64,000 nucleotides of DNA from positions 1 to 64,000 of IMG/VR virus record IMGVR_UViG_3300024261_000026; one strand, written 5' to 3'. This DNA is from a virus. Positions 8,901 through 16,315 of this stretch are shown one piece after another (positions within the stretch are counted from its first letter, which is position 1; every line of letters begins with the position of its first letter). Under the pieces are notes generated by a model. It did no database searches. It saw nothing but the letters and a program-made list of their open reading frames with translations, and had not been told where the DNA came from. The translations under genes were made by a program, and so were the position numbers.

Positions 8901-11900
8901 CACTGCAACAGTAGCGATAGACAGCACCGTTGTCACTCTAACTGGTGCTCAGACACTTACGAATAAGATAATCACCGGATCTTTCAGCGGCGATTTAGTT
9001 GGTGACGTAACAGGAAATGTGCTTGGCAATGTTGTCGGAGATATTACGGGAGACGTTACTGGAAATGTGCTTGGCAACTTAACTGGCGATGTAACTGGTA
9101 ATGTATTGGGTAATATCACCGGAGATCTGGTAGGAACCGCTTCCTTCGCAACTGAGGCCGCAAAAGTATCTAATGCCCTTACTGCCTCTTATGGTATCGT
9201 GCCTTTCACATATGATGGATCGTCTACTGCACATGTCGGTGTTGACACATCGCTGATAGTGACTCTCACTGGATCTCAAACGCTTACGAATAAGATTATC
9301 TCAGGAACATTCAGTGGATCCCATACCGGATCTTTTACTGGTTCGTTTGCCGGCGACGGATCTGGATTGACTGGTGTGACAGCTGTTGCCACTCCGGGAG
9401 GTGTAGATCAAAACATCCAATTCAATTCTGGAAGTACCTTCTCTGGCTCTGACAATCTAAACTTTGATTATGGTACTAACACTTTAACACTTACCGGAAC
9501 GCTGGAAGTATCAGGATCAGGAGCAGGAGCAGTGGAAATAACTGGCACACTAGATGTGCTAGGAAATGTATCTGCTTCTGGATTCTATGGTGACCTAATA
9601 GGAACTGCCTCTTTTGCTACCGAAGCAGGCAAAGTAACAAACGCCCTATCTGAAGGCACTGGCATCACATCTTTTACTTATGATGGATCATCAGTAGCAA
9701 CTGTTTCAATAGATCAAGCTATTGTTGTTACTTTGACGGGATCTCAAACTCTTACCAACAAGATAATCACTGGATCGTTTAACGGCGATTTGGTTGGCGA
9801 TGTAACAGGAAATCTTCTTGGTAATGTTGTTGGGGATATCACAGGAGACGTTACTGGTAATGTGCTTGGCAACTTAACTGGTGATGTCACTGGCAATGTT
9901 CTCGGCGATCTAACCGGTGATGTAACTGGTAATATGTTGGGCAATATCACCGGAGATCTGGTAGGAACCGCATCTTTTGCTACTGAGGCAGGAAAAGTAT
10001 CCAACGCACTTACCGGTGGGACAGGAATTACTTCCTTTACTTATGATGGATCTTCCACCGCAACGGTGGAGATAGATAGCACGGTTGTTACTCTCACTGG
10101 AGTTCAGACACTTACCAACAAAACAATAACTGGTTCGTTTAGCGGTGATTTGGTTGGCGATGTCACAGGCAATGTGCTTGGTAACCTAACTGGCGATGTA
10201 ACTGGCAACGTGCTTGGTGATGTGGTTGGAAACCTTACAGGTAACGTTCTAGGTAACTTGACTGGCGATGTAACTGGTAATGTTCTTGGTAACTTAACTG
10301 GCGATGTAACTGGTAATGTATTAGGTGACGTGGTAGGAAATCTTACAGGCAATGTTCTGGGGAATTTGATTGGCGATGTAACTGGCAACCTTCTTGGAAC
10401 TGCTTCTTATGCTGACGAAGCAGGCAAAGTAACCAACGCTCTTACAGGTGGCCACGGCATTGAAGCATTTACTTACGACGGTTCAGCAACAGCAGAAGTA
10501 ACACTTGCTTCTGGCACTGTCGCCCTAATAGACGACACTGGCAAATCGACCTTTTACACCACTTTGTCATCAGCTCTTGGGGTTTCTGTTGACGGCGAGA
10601 CTATACATGTCTTCCCAGGAGAGTATCCCGAAAATAACCTTACTGTTCCTGTTGGTGTAACTGTTAGAGGCATTGGCGGATGGGCAGTAACACGAATTGG
10701 AACAACATCTTCTCTATCAAACATCATGACACTCAGTGATGACTCGTATATAGATAATCTGTCATTCAATGTTCCAACCGGGTCTAACTTGGCATCTGTC
10801 GTATATACTGGATCAGCAGGAAAGACATCCGGCATCAGTAACTTGACATTCTTTGGTGATGGTGCCTCTGGTCTTGGAGACGGAATTGTTATTGAACACT
10901 CTGGGTCTGGCAACAGCAGCAAGATGATAGGGTCGGAGATTAGGTTAGATCTCGGCGGTGTCAATAGTTTAGCAACAGTTCGAAGTGGGATAATGGCTTT
11001 TGAGTCTATCCATGTGCCAGCAAGTGCTGGGACAGTAAACAATGTTATACAGGCGATAGGAACAGGCAGAACCCAGATTATTTCACTCAATGTCGGTAAC
11101 TCGAATGTTACGAATGCCATGTATATGAGCGGCACTTCAACAAACAATGTTTTTAATGTTAACTTGTTTAATTGCTTAAACGCATTTTATTTTGCCGAAG
11201 ACGGCGTAGATTTTGACCTCGCGGGAGGCAAGGTGGAAGTGGCACAATTTACGGGTTTTGTGGACCCTGCGGTGACATTCACTACTGCCAGTTCCATCTC
11301 TTTGAACGGTGTTTTTGAACCAGCATTCTCATTCCCCCCTGCCGCCCTAGATGCTGATTTTGCGATGCAGTTCTACCAAAAGAATTCAACAACAAGGACA
11401 GCGGCATTGCGTGTTCTTGGTTCGGACCTAAGAGTCGGGTTTCCAGAGAAAGGCAACAGCACACTTATGGGTCAAGGTGGTCAGTATGGCGACAAGGTGA
11501 CTTTTCTGTCAACTGATGATACCGCCACCACTGTCTCTGATGGTGGTAATTTCATCGACATCAGTACCGAAGCATCTTCACTAACAGGTTCTACATTTAC
11601 ATTTCAAACCGCCTCCGCTGGATCTACCATATTGATGTGTAGCAATCGATTTTCATCCACAAATCTAAGTTTGAAACATTACGGGTTTCAACACAAAACA
11701 TCTGTCGGAGATATAAGCGGGTCTTATGCTTTCGATGTATGGAACGGAACGGCATGGGAAGAAACACCCGCCCAAGCAACCTCAGTCGTACACAGTCACC
11801 GATACGCGAACAATGTGTTTATGAGAAGCAATATAAAAGAAGACATTCAATACGGGGAAGCATCGACAGTTAGTGGAAGTTGGGTAGAAAAAACAATCAG

Positions 11901-12666
11901 AGGTATTGAGGGGTACTGGTCTAGAATAAGAATAGTTGCAACTGGTTCTACTGCCCCTGTGTCTCTTGAATACATCAATCTATCGCCACACATTGCCACC
12001 TTCAATGGCATCGGTCAAAGAAATGCAAACGGGTTGGCGATGTGGAGAGAAACTATCGCTGGAACAGGCAACATCTTTGGCGAGACGGGCGGAGTAATCA
12101 GTGCCAATCCCGCTATCGGTTCTGGCGGCGGAGTTACTGGGTGGAACCACAACATGAAGAACAGTCTACTGAACCAAACAGGAGATGCTATCTATACACA
12201 GTTCGCATTGCCAGGCGGTATATGTACCTCATACCCTTTGCGAGTAAATCTGATTTATAGTTTGTCAAATAATTCTACACAAACATCTCCCCCAACTGGA
12301 ACGATGTCACTGTTAGCTCTTGAAGCCGCCGGGGTAGAAGTGGCAGACCCAGCTGGCGGCGAAGAACCAGTTTTACGATCTTTTAGTGCTACGGAAACAT
12401 TCACCGCAAAGGCAGCATCAGCAATTGTGGCGAATCTCATCCCAGATGGAATAACACTCCCGGCAGCAAATCTAGACAGTAAGGTGATTAAAACTCACTT
12501 TGATTCATACGACATCAGTTCTTATTATGAGGATGATATAATAGCGATTAGGTTTGAACTTACTAATGATGGCACACCTAACCAAGATATTACTGTATGG
12601 GCAGTTGTAATCGAAGGTGTTAAATTTTCAGATGGTAAGGTAGTAGACCATGCTCATCATATTTAG
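2983..12666 (+). CDS. Giant modular tail fibre protein, 3,227 residues
   Basis: This is the largest gene of the window. A short N-terminal part is followed by about six Kelch-like repeats (residues about 130-425) carrying TWEYDGTTWTQ-type and VLFGG-type motifs, as in beta-propellers. Residues about 560-2140 are tandem modules built on VTLTGSQTLTNKIISGTFSG, GSHTGSFTGSF and GDGSGLTG, interrupted by GDVTGNVLG microrepeats that continue to about residue 2470. A pectate-lyase-like right-handed beta-helix starts near 2520, and the C-terminal 400 residues look like a receptor-binding head. Fibres of this composition bind host surface polysaccharide or receptor. ATG 2983 follows AGGA at 2968-2971. 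The QTLTNK repeat type is common in phage fibres. The number of copies and the Kelch domain are unusual. Confidence 0.88.
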   Translation: MVKKGIAVYKSGSATDVTFRFLEDGSSRQGFGYTSSLHQITGALDLTGTLRLDISGTADGYMLVSDADGNASWRFSASSSQLPGGDDYQVQYNLNNDFTASADLEFSASSTYSTLRVTGSTELFGPANYSWTQKHPTTRPTAVIDIANAYDPDREVIVAFGGATSAGVAQSQTWEWDGQQWNQKFPATSPSARRGLLQSMVYDPDRKVFVLFGGNTGGTSFAETWEYDGTTWTQIVTATTPSSRTLASLVYDKVQKKVIMFGGATFGPTTPNNETWEYDGTDWTLLSPATSPAARFGAGMAYDESRNITVLAGGTTTSGATQETWEYNGTTWTQILPSTLPVLGIGDIAFTYDPLQKTVILYGANSSVQLLKYDGAVWTDITAEVGTPTPAGASSQIVRNITEYDVGRQELFVYGGLGYEIPTQTTLTGSWVLKQADVLTAAERKSYFLEDKDSKGQFTYALGVVNISGSSNALRVDTNLSKKALYVSGDSVDISGSTRMGTLSGHSHQVTGALQVTGTLKLDISGSLISGYVLTTDTAGNASWQPNTTSSFAAYAAEAGKVTNALSDGTGITAFTYDGSSVETVSIDESIVVTLTGSQTLTNKIISGTFSGSHTGSFTGSFAGDGAGLTGITAEWDGTHVGDAQITGTLYVTEGVEAQSFTGSLLGDIVGDLTGNVLGTSSFSDEAAKVSSELTDGTGITDFTYDGSSPATVSIDESIVVTLTGSQTLTNKIISGTFSGSHTGSFTGSFIGDGSGLTGLTGSVSAALTGAFGVVPFSYDGSSTAEVAIDDTIIVTLTGSQTLTNKIITGSFSGSHTGSFTGSFAGDGSGLTGITAEWDGTHVGDAQITGTLYVTEGVEAQSFTGSLLGDVVGDVTGNLLGTASFADEAAKVSSALTDGTGITNFTYDGSSPATVSIDQSIVVTLTGSQTLEDKIISGSFSGSHTGSFTGSFIGDGSGLTGITASVMLEPLTGAFGIVPFTYDGSSTADVAVDDTVIVTLTGSQTLTNKIISGSFSGSHTGSFTGSFFGDGSGLTGITASVMLEPLTGAFGIVPFTYDGSSTADIAVDDTVIVTLTGSQTITNKIISGTFSGSHTGSFTGSFAGDGSGLTGVTSIDTLDDVTSRGSTTANSITIGSFLSNGDSVISGNLDITDTLTAREFHTQIISSSIIYDSGSTKFGDSADDFHQFTGSIGLVSGNVVAPSFTGSFLGDLVGTASEAGKVTNALVDGTGISNFTYDGSSLATVEIDQSIVVTLTGSQILTNKTGSFSGSFTGSFLGDGSGLTGVTASLSEPLTGAFGIVPFTYDGSSTADVAVDDTVIVTLTGVQTLTNKIVSGTFSGSHTGSFTGSFAGDGSGLTGVTAEWDGTHVGDAQITGTLYVTEGVEAQSFTGSLLGDVVGDLTGNVLGNLVGDVTGNLLGNVLGDLTGDVTGNVLGNLTGDVTGNVLGNITGDLVGTASFATEASKVTSALTASYGIVPFTYDGSSPEHVEVDTSLIVTLTGSQTLTNKVISGTFSGSHTGSFTGSFIGDGSGLTGLTGTVSAPLTGAFGIVPFTYDGSSTADVAVDDTVIVTLTGSQTLTNKIISGTFSGSHTGSFTGSFAGDGSGLTGITAEWDGSHTGDASITGTLYVTDAIEAPSFTGSLLGDITGDVTGNVLGTASFATEAAKVSNALTASYGIVPFTYDGSSTAHVEVDTSLIVTLTGSQTLTNKIISGTFSGSHTGSFTGSFAGDGSGLTGITAEWDGTHVGDAQITGTLYVTEGVEAQSFTGSLLGDVVGDLTGNVLGDLVGDVTGNLLGTASFADEAAKVSNALTASYGIVPFTYDGSSTAHVGVDTSLIVTLTGSQTLTNKIISGTFSGSHTGSFTGSFAGDGSGLTGVTAAETDTLDDVTTRGNTTTNNIVVGGITSSAGGVITGSFIITGSAEITGTLDVLGNVSASGFYGDLFGTASEASSVTNALSDGTGITTFTYDGSSTATVAIDSTVVTLTGAQTLTNKIITGSFSGDLVGDVTGNVLGNVVGDITGDVTGNVLGNLTGDVTGNVLGNITGDLVGTASFATEAAKVSNALTASYGIVPFTYDGSSTAHVGVDTSLIVTLTGSQTLTNKIISGTFSGSHTGSFTGSFAGDGSGLTGVTAVATPGGVDQNIQFNSGSTFSGSDNLNFDYGTNTLTLTGTLEVSGSGAGAVEITGTLDVLGNVSASGFYGDLIGTASFATEAGKVTNALSEGTGITSFTYDGSSVATVSIDQAIVVTLTGSQTLTNKIITGSFNGDLVGDVTGNLLGNVVGDITGDVTGNVLGNLTGDVTGNVLGDLTGDVTGNMLGNITGDLVGTASFATEAGKVSNALTGGTGITSFTYDGSSTATVEIDSTVVTLTGVQTLTNKTITGSFSGDLVGDVTGNVLGNLTGDVTGNVLGDVVGNLTGNVLGNLTGDVTGNVLGNLTGDVTGNVLGDVVGNLTGNVLGNLIGDVTGNLLGTASYADEAGKVTNALTGGHGIEAFTYDGSATAEVTLASGTVALIDDTGKSTFYTTLSSALGVSVDGETIHVFPGEYPENNLTVPVGVTVRGIGGWAVTRIGTTSSLSNIMTLSDDSYIDNLSFNVPTGSNLASVVYTGSAGKTSGISNLTFFGDGASGLGDGIVIEHSGSGNSSKMIGSEIRLDLGGVNSLATVRSGIMAFESIHVPASAGTVNNVIQAIGTGRTQIISLNVGNSNVTNAMYMSGTSTNNVFNVNLFNCLNAFYFAEDGVDFDLAGGKVEVAQFTGFVDPAVTFTTASSISLNGVFEPAFSFPPAALDADFAMQFYQKNSTTRTAALRVLGSDLRVGFPEKGNSTLMGQGGQYGDKVTFLSTDDTATTVSDGGNFIDISTEASSLTGSTFTFQTASAGSTILMCSNRFSSTNLSLKHYGFQHKTSVGDISGSYAFDVWNGTAWEETPAQATSVVHSHRYANNVFMRSNIKEDIQYGEASTVSGSWVEKTIRGIEGYWSRIRIVATGSTAPVSLEYINLSPHIATFNGIGQRNANGLAMWRETIAGTGNIFGETGGVISANPAIGSGGGVTGWNHNMKNSLLNQTGDAIYTQFALPGGICTSYPLRVNLIYSLSNNSTQTSPPTGTMSLLALEAAGVEVADPAGGEEPVLRSFSATETFTAKAASAIVANLIPDGITLPAANLDSKVIKTHFDSYDISSYYEDDIIAIRFELTNDGTPNQDITVWAVVIEGVKFSDGKVVDHAHHI
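3370..4260 (+). repeat. Kelch-like propeller repeats in the fibre
   Basis: About six units of 45-50 residues repeat the pattern YDPxRKxxVLFGG, then ETWEYDGTTWTQ, then a proline/serine-rich turn ending in AR. This is the Kelch/galactose-oxidase type of blade. Such propellers commonly bind carbohydrate or protein. No catalytic residues are claimed. Confidence 0.7.
4660..9400 (+). repeat. Tandem fibre modules, 12 copies of GSHTGSFTGSF
   Basis: The protein motif GSHTGSFTGSF occurs 12 times, each time within a larger unit with FTYDGSS, VTLTGSQTLTNK and GDGSGLTG. The DNA copies differ strongly at synonymous positions: the first GSHTG copy uses ggttcccacaccggc and the next uses ggatcacatactggc. The protein repeats are therefore far more similar than the DNA repeats. 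Confidence 0.9.
7160..10395 (+). repeat. GDVTGNVLG-type microrepeats
   Basis: Four clusters (about 7160-7345, 8995-9130, 9783-9965 and 10140-10395) consist of 8-9 residue units of the form G-D/N-V/L-T-G-N-V-L. Each cluster ends in GTASF or GTASY. Copy number differs between clusters, which suggests expansion and contraction of the fibre shaft. Confidence 0.85.
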
Positions 12667-12691
12667 AGCATAGAAGGAAGGAAGAAAGAAA

Positions 12692-13672
12692 ATGGCAGGT
12701 GGATTTGTAGCATTATATACGCAAGACTTTACTACGACCAGTTCTATAACTGTAACACATAACCTCGACAGGGTGGTTTGTGCAGTAAGAGTGCTAATAG
12801 GGTTTGAAGTAAGGAACGACCTTGTTGAGAGTGTCATCCCATCAGCGGCAGATCCGCGAAATGTGATTATTGTCACCCTGAAAGCATCTAATAGTGGTGT
12901 AATGCAGATAATAGACTCTGATTATATTTGGGGTTCATTGCCGACACCAGAAGGTGCAGCAGCATTGGAGAACAATATAAGCGGATCTACTTTCAGCGGA
13001 TCTTTCACTGGATCGTTCATCGGTGACGGAACAGCATTATCGATTACAGAAACCGATACATTAGATGATGTAACAGGCAGAGGTAACACCACAACAAACA
13101 GCATTACTGTTAATGGAATAACTTCTAATTCAAATATCATTTTAACTGGTGCTCTAGATGCAACAGGCGATATTGATAATGCAGGAACTTACAATGGAAT
13201 ACAACACTATACTAGTTCGGCAACAGATCCAACTGCACCAGCTCCGTCAGATGGGGACAGGTATTATAATACAGCACTAGATATGGAGATGAGATACGAT
13301 AACACAAGAACAAAATGGTTATCAGTAGAATCTTCTGTGATGGAATTTGGTAGAAACGGAAATACTGGCGGCGGTTCATACTATAGAGGCCCTGGAAATC
13401 GAGCATATTCCTCCGCCTCTGGGCGTACTGCTGAATTTAATGGCACCATAGTTTCAGTTTCATATACGAGAACCGATACTGATTCTGCGACATTTGAAGT
13501 CACCGCGAATGGGACAGGAATAGCAACCCTTGCTTCGTCAGCAGCTACGGGTAAAGATATAACACTTAACGGAAACTTTACAGCAGATCAGATATTGGCA
13601 GTAAAAAACCAAACTGGATCGAATACAACTAGGAACGTTTTAGGGTGGATAAGGATTAAGTGGAGGGTATAA
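12692..13672 (+). CDS. Accessory tail fibre protein sharing modules with the giant fibre
   Basis: This 326-residue protein opens with a beta-rich domain (THNLDRVVCAVRVLIGFEV). It then carries one copy of the fibre module (SGSFTGSFIGDGTAL) and a TDTLDDVTGRGNTTTNSITV block that also occurs in the giant fibre. The C-terminal 130 residues form a separate beta-rich domain. It is probably a fibre tip, adapter or short fibre that assembles with the 3,227-residue protein. It follows that gene by 25 bases and has GGAAGGAAGGAAG before ATG 12692. Confidence 0.75.
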   Translation: MAGGFVALYTQDFTTTSSITVTHNLDRVVCAVRVLIGFEVRNDLVESVIPSAADPRNVIIVTLKASNSGVMQIIDSDYIWGSLPTPEGAAALENNISGSTFSGSFTGSFIGDGTALSITETDTLDDVTGRGNTTTNSITVNGITSNSNIILTGALDATGDIDNAGTYNGIQHYTSSATDPTAPAPSDGDRYYNTALDMEMRYDNTRTKWLSVESSVMEFGRNGNTGGGSYYRGPGNRAYSSASGRTAEFNGTIVSVSYTRTDTDSATFEVTANGTGIATLASSAATGKDITLNGNFTADQILAVKNQTGSNTTRNVLGWIRIKWRV

Positions 13673-13673
13673 T

Positions 13674-14990
13674 ATGTCAACAGTCATTGTAGCAAAAAAT
13701 CAAACAGGATCCCCGCTGACACTTGAGCAGCTGCCTGTTCCTTCCGGCAGTCTCCCCGCTTCCCCTGGTGAAGTCACTCTCACAGATTATGCATCAGAGA
13801 TGGAAATCCAATCTGATAGTGAGTTACTGGCATACATCACTGCCGGCAACGTGATACTATCAGTTAATGGTGTAACTTTCACACAGTCAGGTTCAATAGC
13901 GGTTGGAGAAACATTTGTTTCGACGTTTCCTCTTTATGGCGACTTTTATGACTCTGGTACCACAGATGTTGGTACATCTCCTACGACACTAGCACTTGAT
14001 ACTGTGCGGCAGAATAGCGATGGATCATTTGGGGCGGCATTTGCCCTATCTGGCGACCAAGTTACTGTCCAGGCTAATGCTGGCGGTACTTATGTGGTTC
14101 GATATGATGTGACATTTGGAGAAACTGGCGGAGATAACAGGATCTGCGATCTATGGCTTGAATTAAACGGATCTGAGGTTCGCGCAACCCGCGCAGAGGT
14201 CGTATATTGGACTGAACATGGAGCGGAAAACAATGGCACTGCTGGTCGAAGTGCCATTATCACATTGGCACCCACGGATGTCCTTCGTGTTCGTGGCCAA
14301 GTAACGAGTGGAGCTGCCAATTATACTACTGTTGCAGGTGGGGTGGGATTGACCATATATGCTATCGGGTCTAACGGCATTATTGGTCCTGCGGGGAGCG
14401 ACGGTGCTCAAGGTCCAGCGGGTTCTGGCACCACGATTACTGTTGAGGATGAAGGAGCCAACATTCCAAACACCCCACACAGCAATTTGAATTTTGTAGG
14501 TGCTGGAGTCACAGCAGCGGACGGAGGATCAGGAGTAGCAACTATAACTATCCCTGGTGGAGGAACGGCAAACATCGCTCAGTATAGACAAACGGGAAAC
14601 CTAACCATCGCCACAAGTGCGACAACGGTGGTTCTCAATGCGAACGACTTTGAAGACTCTAATTATACTCGTTCGGGCGAGAACATTACCATTGACACCG
14701 CAGGTATTTATCGGATAAGTTATAGTATTTTCTTCGACACCACTGCGAACGCCCGTAGAACTTGTGATGGCTGGGTCGAGCAGAATACTACCGAAATAGT
14801 TCCATCCCGTGCCAGTGGTTATACTCGTAATAATACTGATGACACTGCTAGTTTATCTGCCACATTCTTAGTTCAACTTGCCGCCACTGATGTTATTCGC
14901 CTTCGCTGCCAATCTACAGGCACGAGCGGTACAGCACAAGGTGTAGGCAATAGAATGTGGATTACACTTGAATTTGTGAGGGCTCCATAA
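13674..14990 (+). CDS. Adhesin-like protein with two C1q-like domains and a collagen-like linker
   Basis: This 438-residue protein has an N-terminal beta-rich region and then two jelly-roll-like domains of similar design (about residues 88-228 and 298-438). Each contains an AGTYVVRYDV or AGIYRISYSI strand and an R-x-C-D-x-W element. Between them is a short collagen-like stretch, GPAGSDGAQGPAGSG. The layout resembles C1q/TNF-like trimeric adhesins found on many phage virions. It probably forms a trimeric receptor-binding or virion surface component. The ATG follows the preceding stop codon by one base, and its last base is shared with the next start codon. Confidence 0.75.
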   Translation: MSTVIVAKNQTGSPLTLEQLPVPSGSLPASPGEVTLTDYASEMEIQSDSELLAYITAGNVILSVNGVTFTQSGSIAVGETFVSTFPLYGDFYDSGTTDVGTSPTTLALDTVRQNSDGSFGAAFALSGDQVTVQANAGGTYVVRYDVTFGETGGDNRICDLWLELNGSEVRATRAEVVYWTEHGAENNGTAGRSAIITLAPTDVLRVRGQVTSGAANYTTVAGGVGLTIYAIGSNGIIGPAGSDGAQGPAGSGTTITVEDEGANIPNTPHSNLNFVGAGVTAADGGSGVATITIPGGGTANIAQYRQTGNLTIATSATTVVLNANDFEDSNYTRSGENITIDTAGIYRISYSIFFDTTANARRTCDGWVEQNTTEIVPSRASGYTRNNTDDTASLSATFLVQLAATDVIRLRCQSTGTSGTAQGVGNRMWITLEFVRAP

Positions 14991-15148
14991 TGGCTACTAA
15001 AATGTTATTTCTTTGTTCGTGTGGAGAATCGTTTGAAATTGACGATTCTACTGGAATGACGGATCATATCGATGCTAATACCACCCATACTGTCTCAGAG
15101 GAGTATGTTCATGCTTCTGTTATCGCCTCTGCTTCTGGTAGCCAGTAG
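14990..15148 (+). CDS. 52-residue protein with CxC motif
   Basis: The frame starts in the TAATG overlap with the previous stop codon, which implies translational coupling. The protein begins MATKMLFLCSCGESFEIDDS and has histidines near residues 26, 33 and 41. C9-x-C11 with downstream histidines could bind one zinc ion. It is too short for a family assignment. Position makes a fibre chaperone or small virion protein possible. Confidence 0.6.
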   Translation: MATKMLFLCSCGESFEIDDSTGMTDHIDANTTHTVSEEYVHASVIASASGSQ

Positions 15149-15217
15149 TAAGAGTGATTAGTTTTGGGCACGATTACAGATAATAGGTAATAAACATAGA
15201 TTTTAGTGAAGTTTGTT

Positions 15218-15227
15218 ACTATTTACT
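15218..15227 (+). promoter_or_regulatory. Late-promoter-like motif ACTATTTACT
   Basis: The motif lies 36 bases before the scaffold start codon at 15264. It is in the 115-base gap after the CxC protein, which otherwise holds nothing recognisable. Confidence 0.55.
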
Positions 15228-15263
15228 GGGAGAAAGATCTTTTTATTTTCTAGGGAGAAGAAT

Positions 15264-16289
15264 ATGTCTAATAAAATGCTAGAACAAGCAATCATTGACG
15301 CTAATGCGCTAAAAGAAGTTGCGCTTAAGAATGCCGAAGCAACAGTCGTCGAGAAATACTCTCGGCAAATTAAAGAGGCAGTTGATAATATGCTGGAGCA
15401 AGATGAAGAAGAACTCGATCTGGGCGCCCCAATTGGTGGCGAAGAAGAAGTAGCGATTGGACCAGATGTCGGGGATCAAATACCGCTGGCAGCTACTGAT
15501 GGCGAAAAACTATGCCCGTGCCCAGAGGAAGAAGAAGCAATTGAGATTGATTTTGATGATTTGCAAAACTTGATGGGTGCCCCCGCAGAAGAACCAACAC
15601 CAGAAGAGGTTCTCCCACCAGCACTGGAAGAAGAAATCACCCTAGAAGAAGACGAAGATGAAGTGATGTTCGAGTTGGATGATATTGTGGGAGAAGCAGA
15701 TAACATGGGAATGCCCGAAGATGCAGAGTCTGAAGAGGCGAAACAGACCGCTGCCGCATCACTCGAAGAAGATTCCGGCGAGAAGGAAGCAGAGCATATC
15801 GCCCTTCGGGAATCCAAGAAGAAGGCGTTACGAGATAATGCTACATTATCAAAGAAAAACTCCAAAGTTCTTGCAGAAAACAAGAACCTCATCTCAGAAA
15901 ATACGACTTTAAAAGAAAACCAGAATAAACTCCTTGGAGAAAACAAGGGATTTAGAACACTTCTGGAAAAACTTTCACACACATTAGAGAGTGTAAATCT
16001 TTCTAATGCGAAATTAATTTATACGAATCAAATTCTAGGTAGCAACTCCTTGAATGAGCGACAAAAGATGAAAATTGTCGAGTCTATTAATGATGCTGAT
16101 TCTGTTGAAACGGCGAAAGCGGTATTTGAAACCCTTCAAAGCGCAGTGGGATCATCATCTGATGACGGTCCAAAATCACTAAGCGAAGTAGTATCAAATA
16201 ATCGCGCTACAATGTTTAAACGAACAGAAAAAAAACAAAGCAAGACAGATTCCTATTCTAATAGGATGAAGAAACTTGCAGGCATTTAG
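15264..16289 (+). CDS. 22: Prohead scaffolding core protein, T4 gp22-like
   Basis: This 341-residue protein lies immediately before the major capsid gene, as gp22 does in T4. The first 170 residues are very acidic (long Glu/Asp runs). A lysine-rich helical stretch with coiled-coil heptads follows at about 195-255 (LAENKNLISENTTLKENQNK), and the C-terminus is basic. This fits the T4 scaffold, which is destroyed by the gp21 protease. ATG 15264 has AGGGAGAAG upstream; the frame is open 51 bases further upstream, but that region carries the promoter motif. Sequence identity to T4 gp22 is not obvious, so the call rests on composition and gene order. Confidence 0.8.
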   Translation: MSNKMLEQAIIDANALKEVALKNAEATVVEKYSRQIKEAVDNMLEQDEEELDLGAPIGGEEEVAIGPDVGDQIPLAATDGEKLCPCPEEEEAIEIDFDDLQNLMGAPAEEPTPEEVLPPALEEEITLEEDEDEVMFELDDIVGEADNMGMPEDAESEEAKQTAAASLEEDSGEKEAEHIALRESKKKALRDNATLSKKNSKVLAENKNLISENTTLKENQNKLLGENKGFRTLLEKLSHTLESVNLSNAKLIYTNQILGSNSLNERQKMKIVESINDADSVETAKAVFETLQSAVGSSSDDGPKSLSEVVSNNRATMFKRTEKKQSKTDSYSNRMKKLAGI

Positions 16290-16315
16290 CTTATCATTTA
16301 AGGAGGAAAAACAAT

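Noticed and set aside
4660-9400. CRISPR-like repeats
   Set aside because: The repeats are coding, vary in DNA sequence and have no fixed spacer length.
15476-15982. Minus-strand frame of 168 residues within the scaffold gene
   Set aside because: It is the Ser-rich complement of the acidic Glu/Asp-coding stretch. The + strand gene has a promoter motif, a ribosome-binding site and gene order in its favour.
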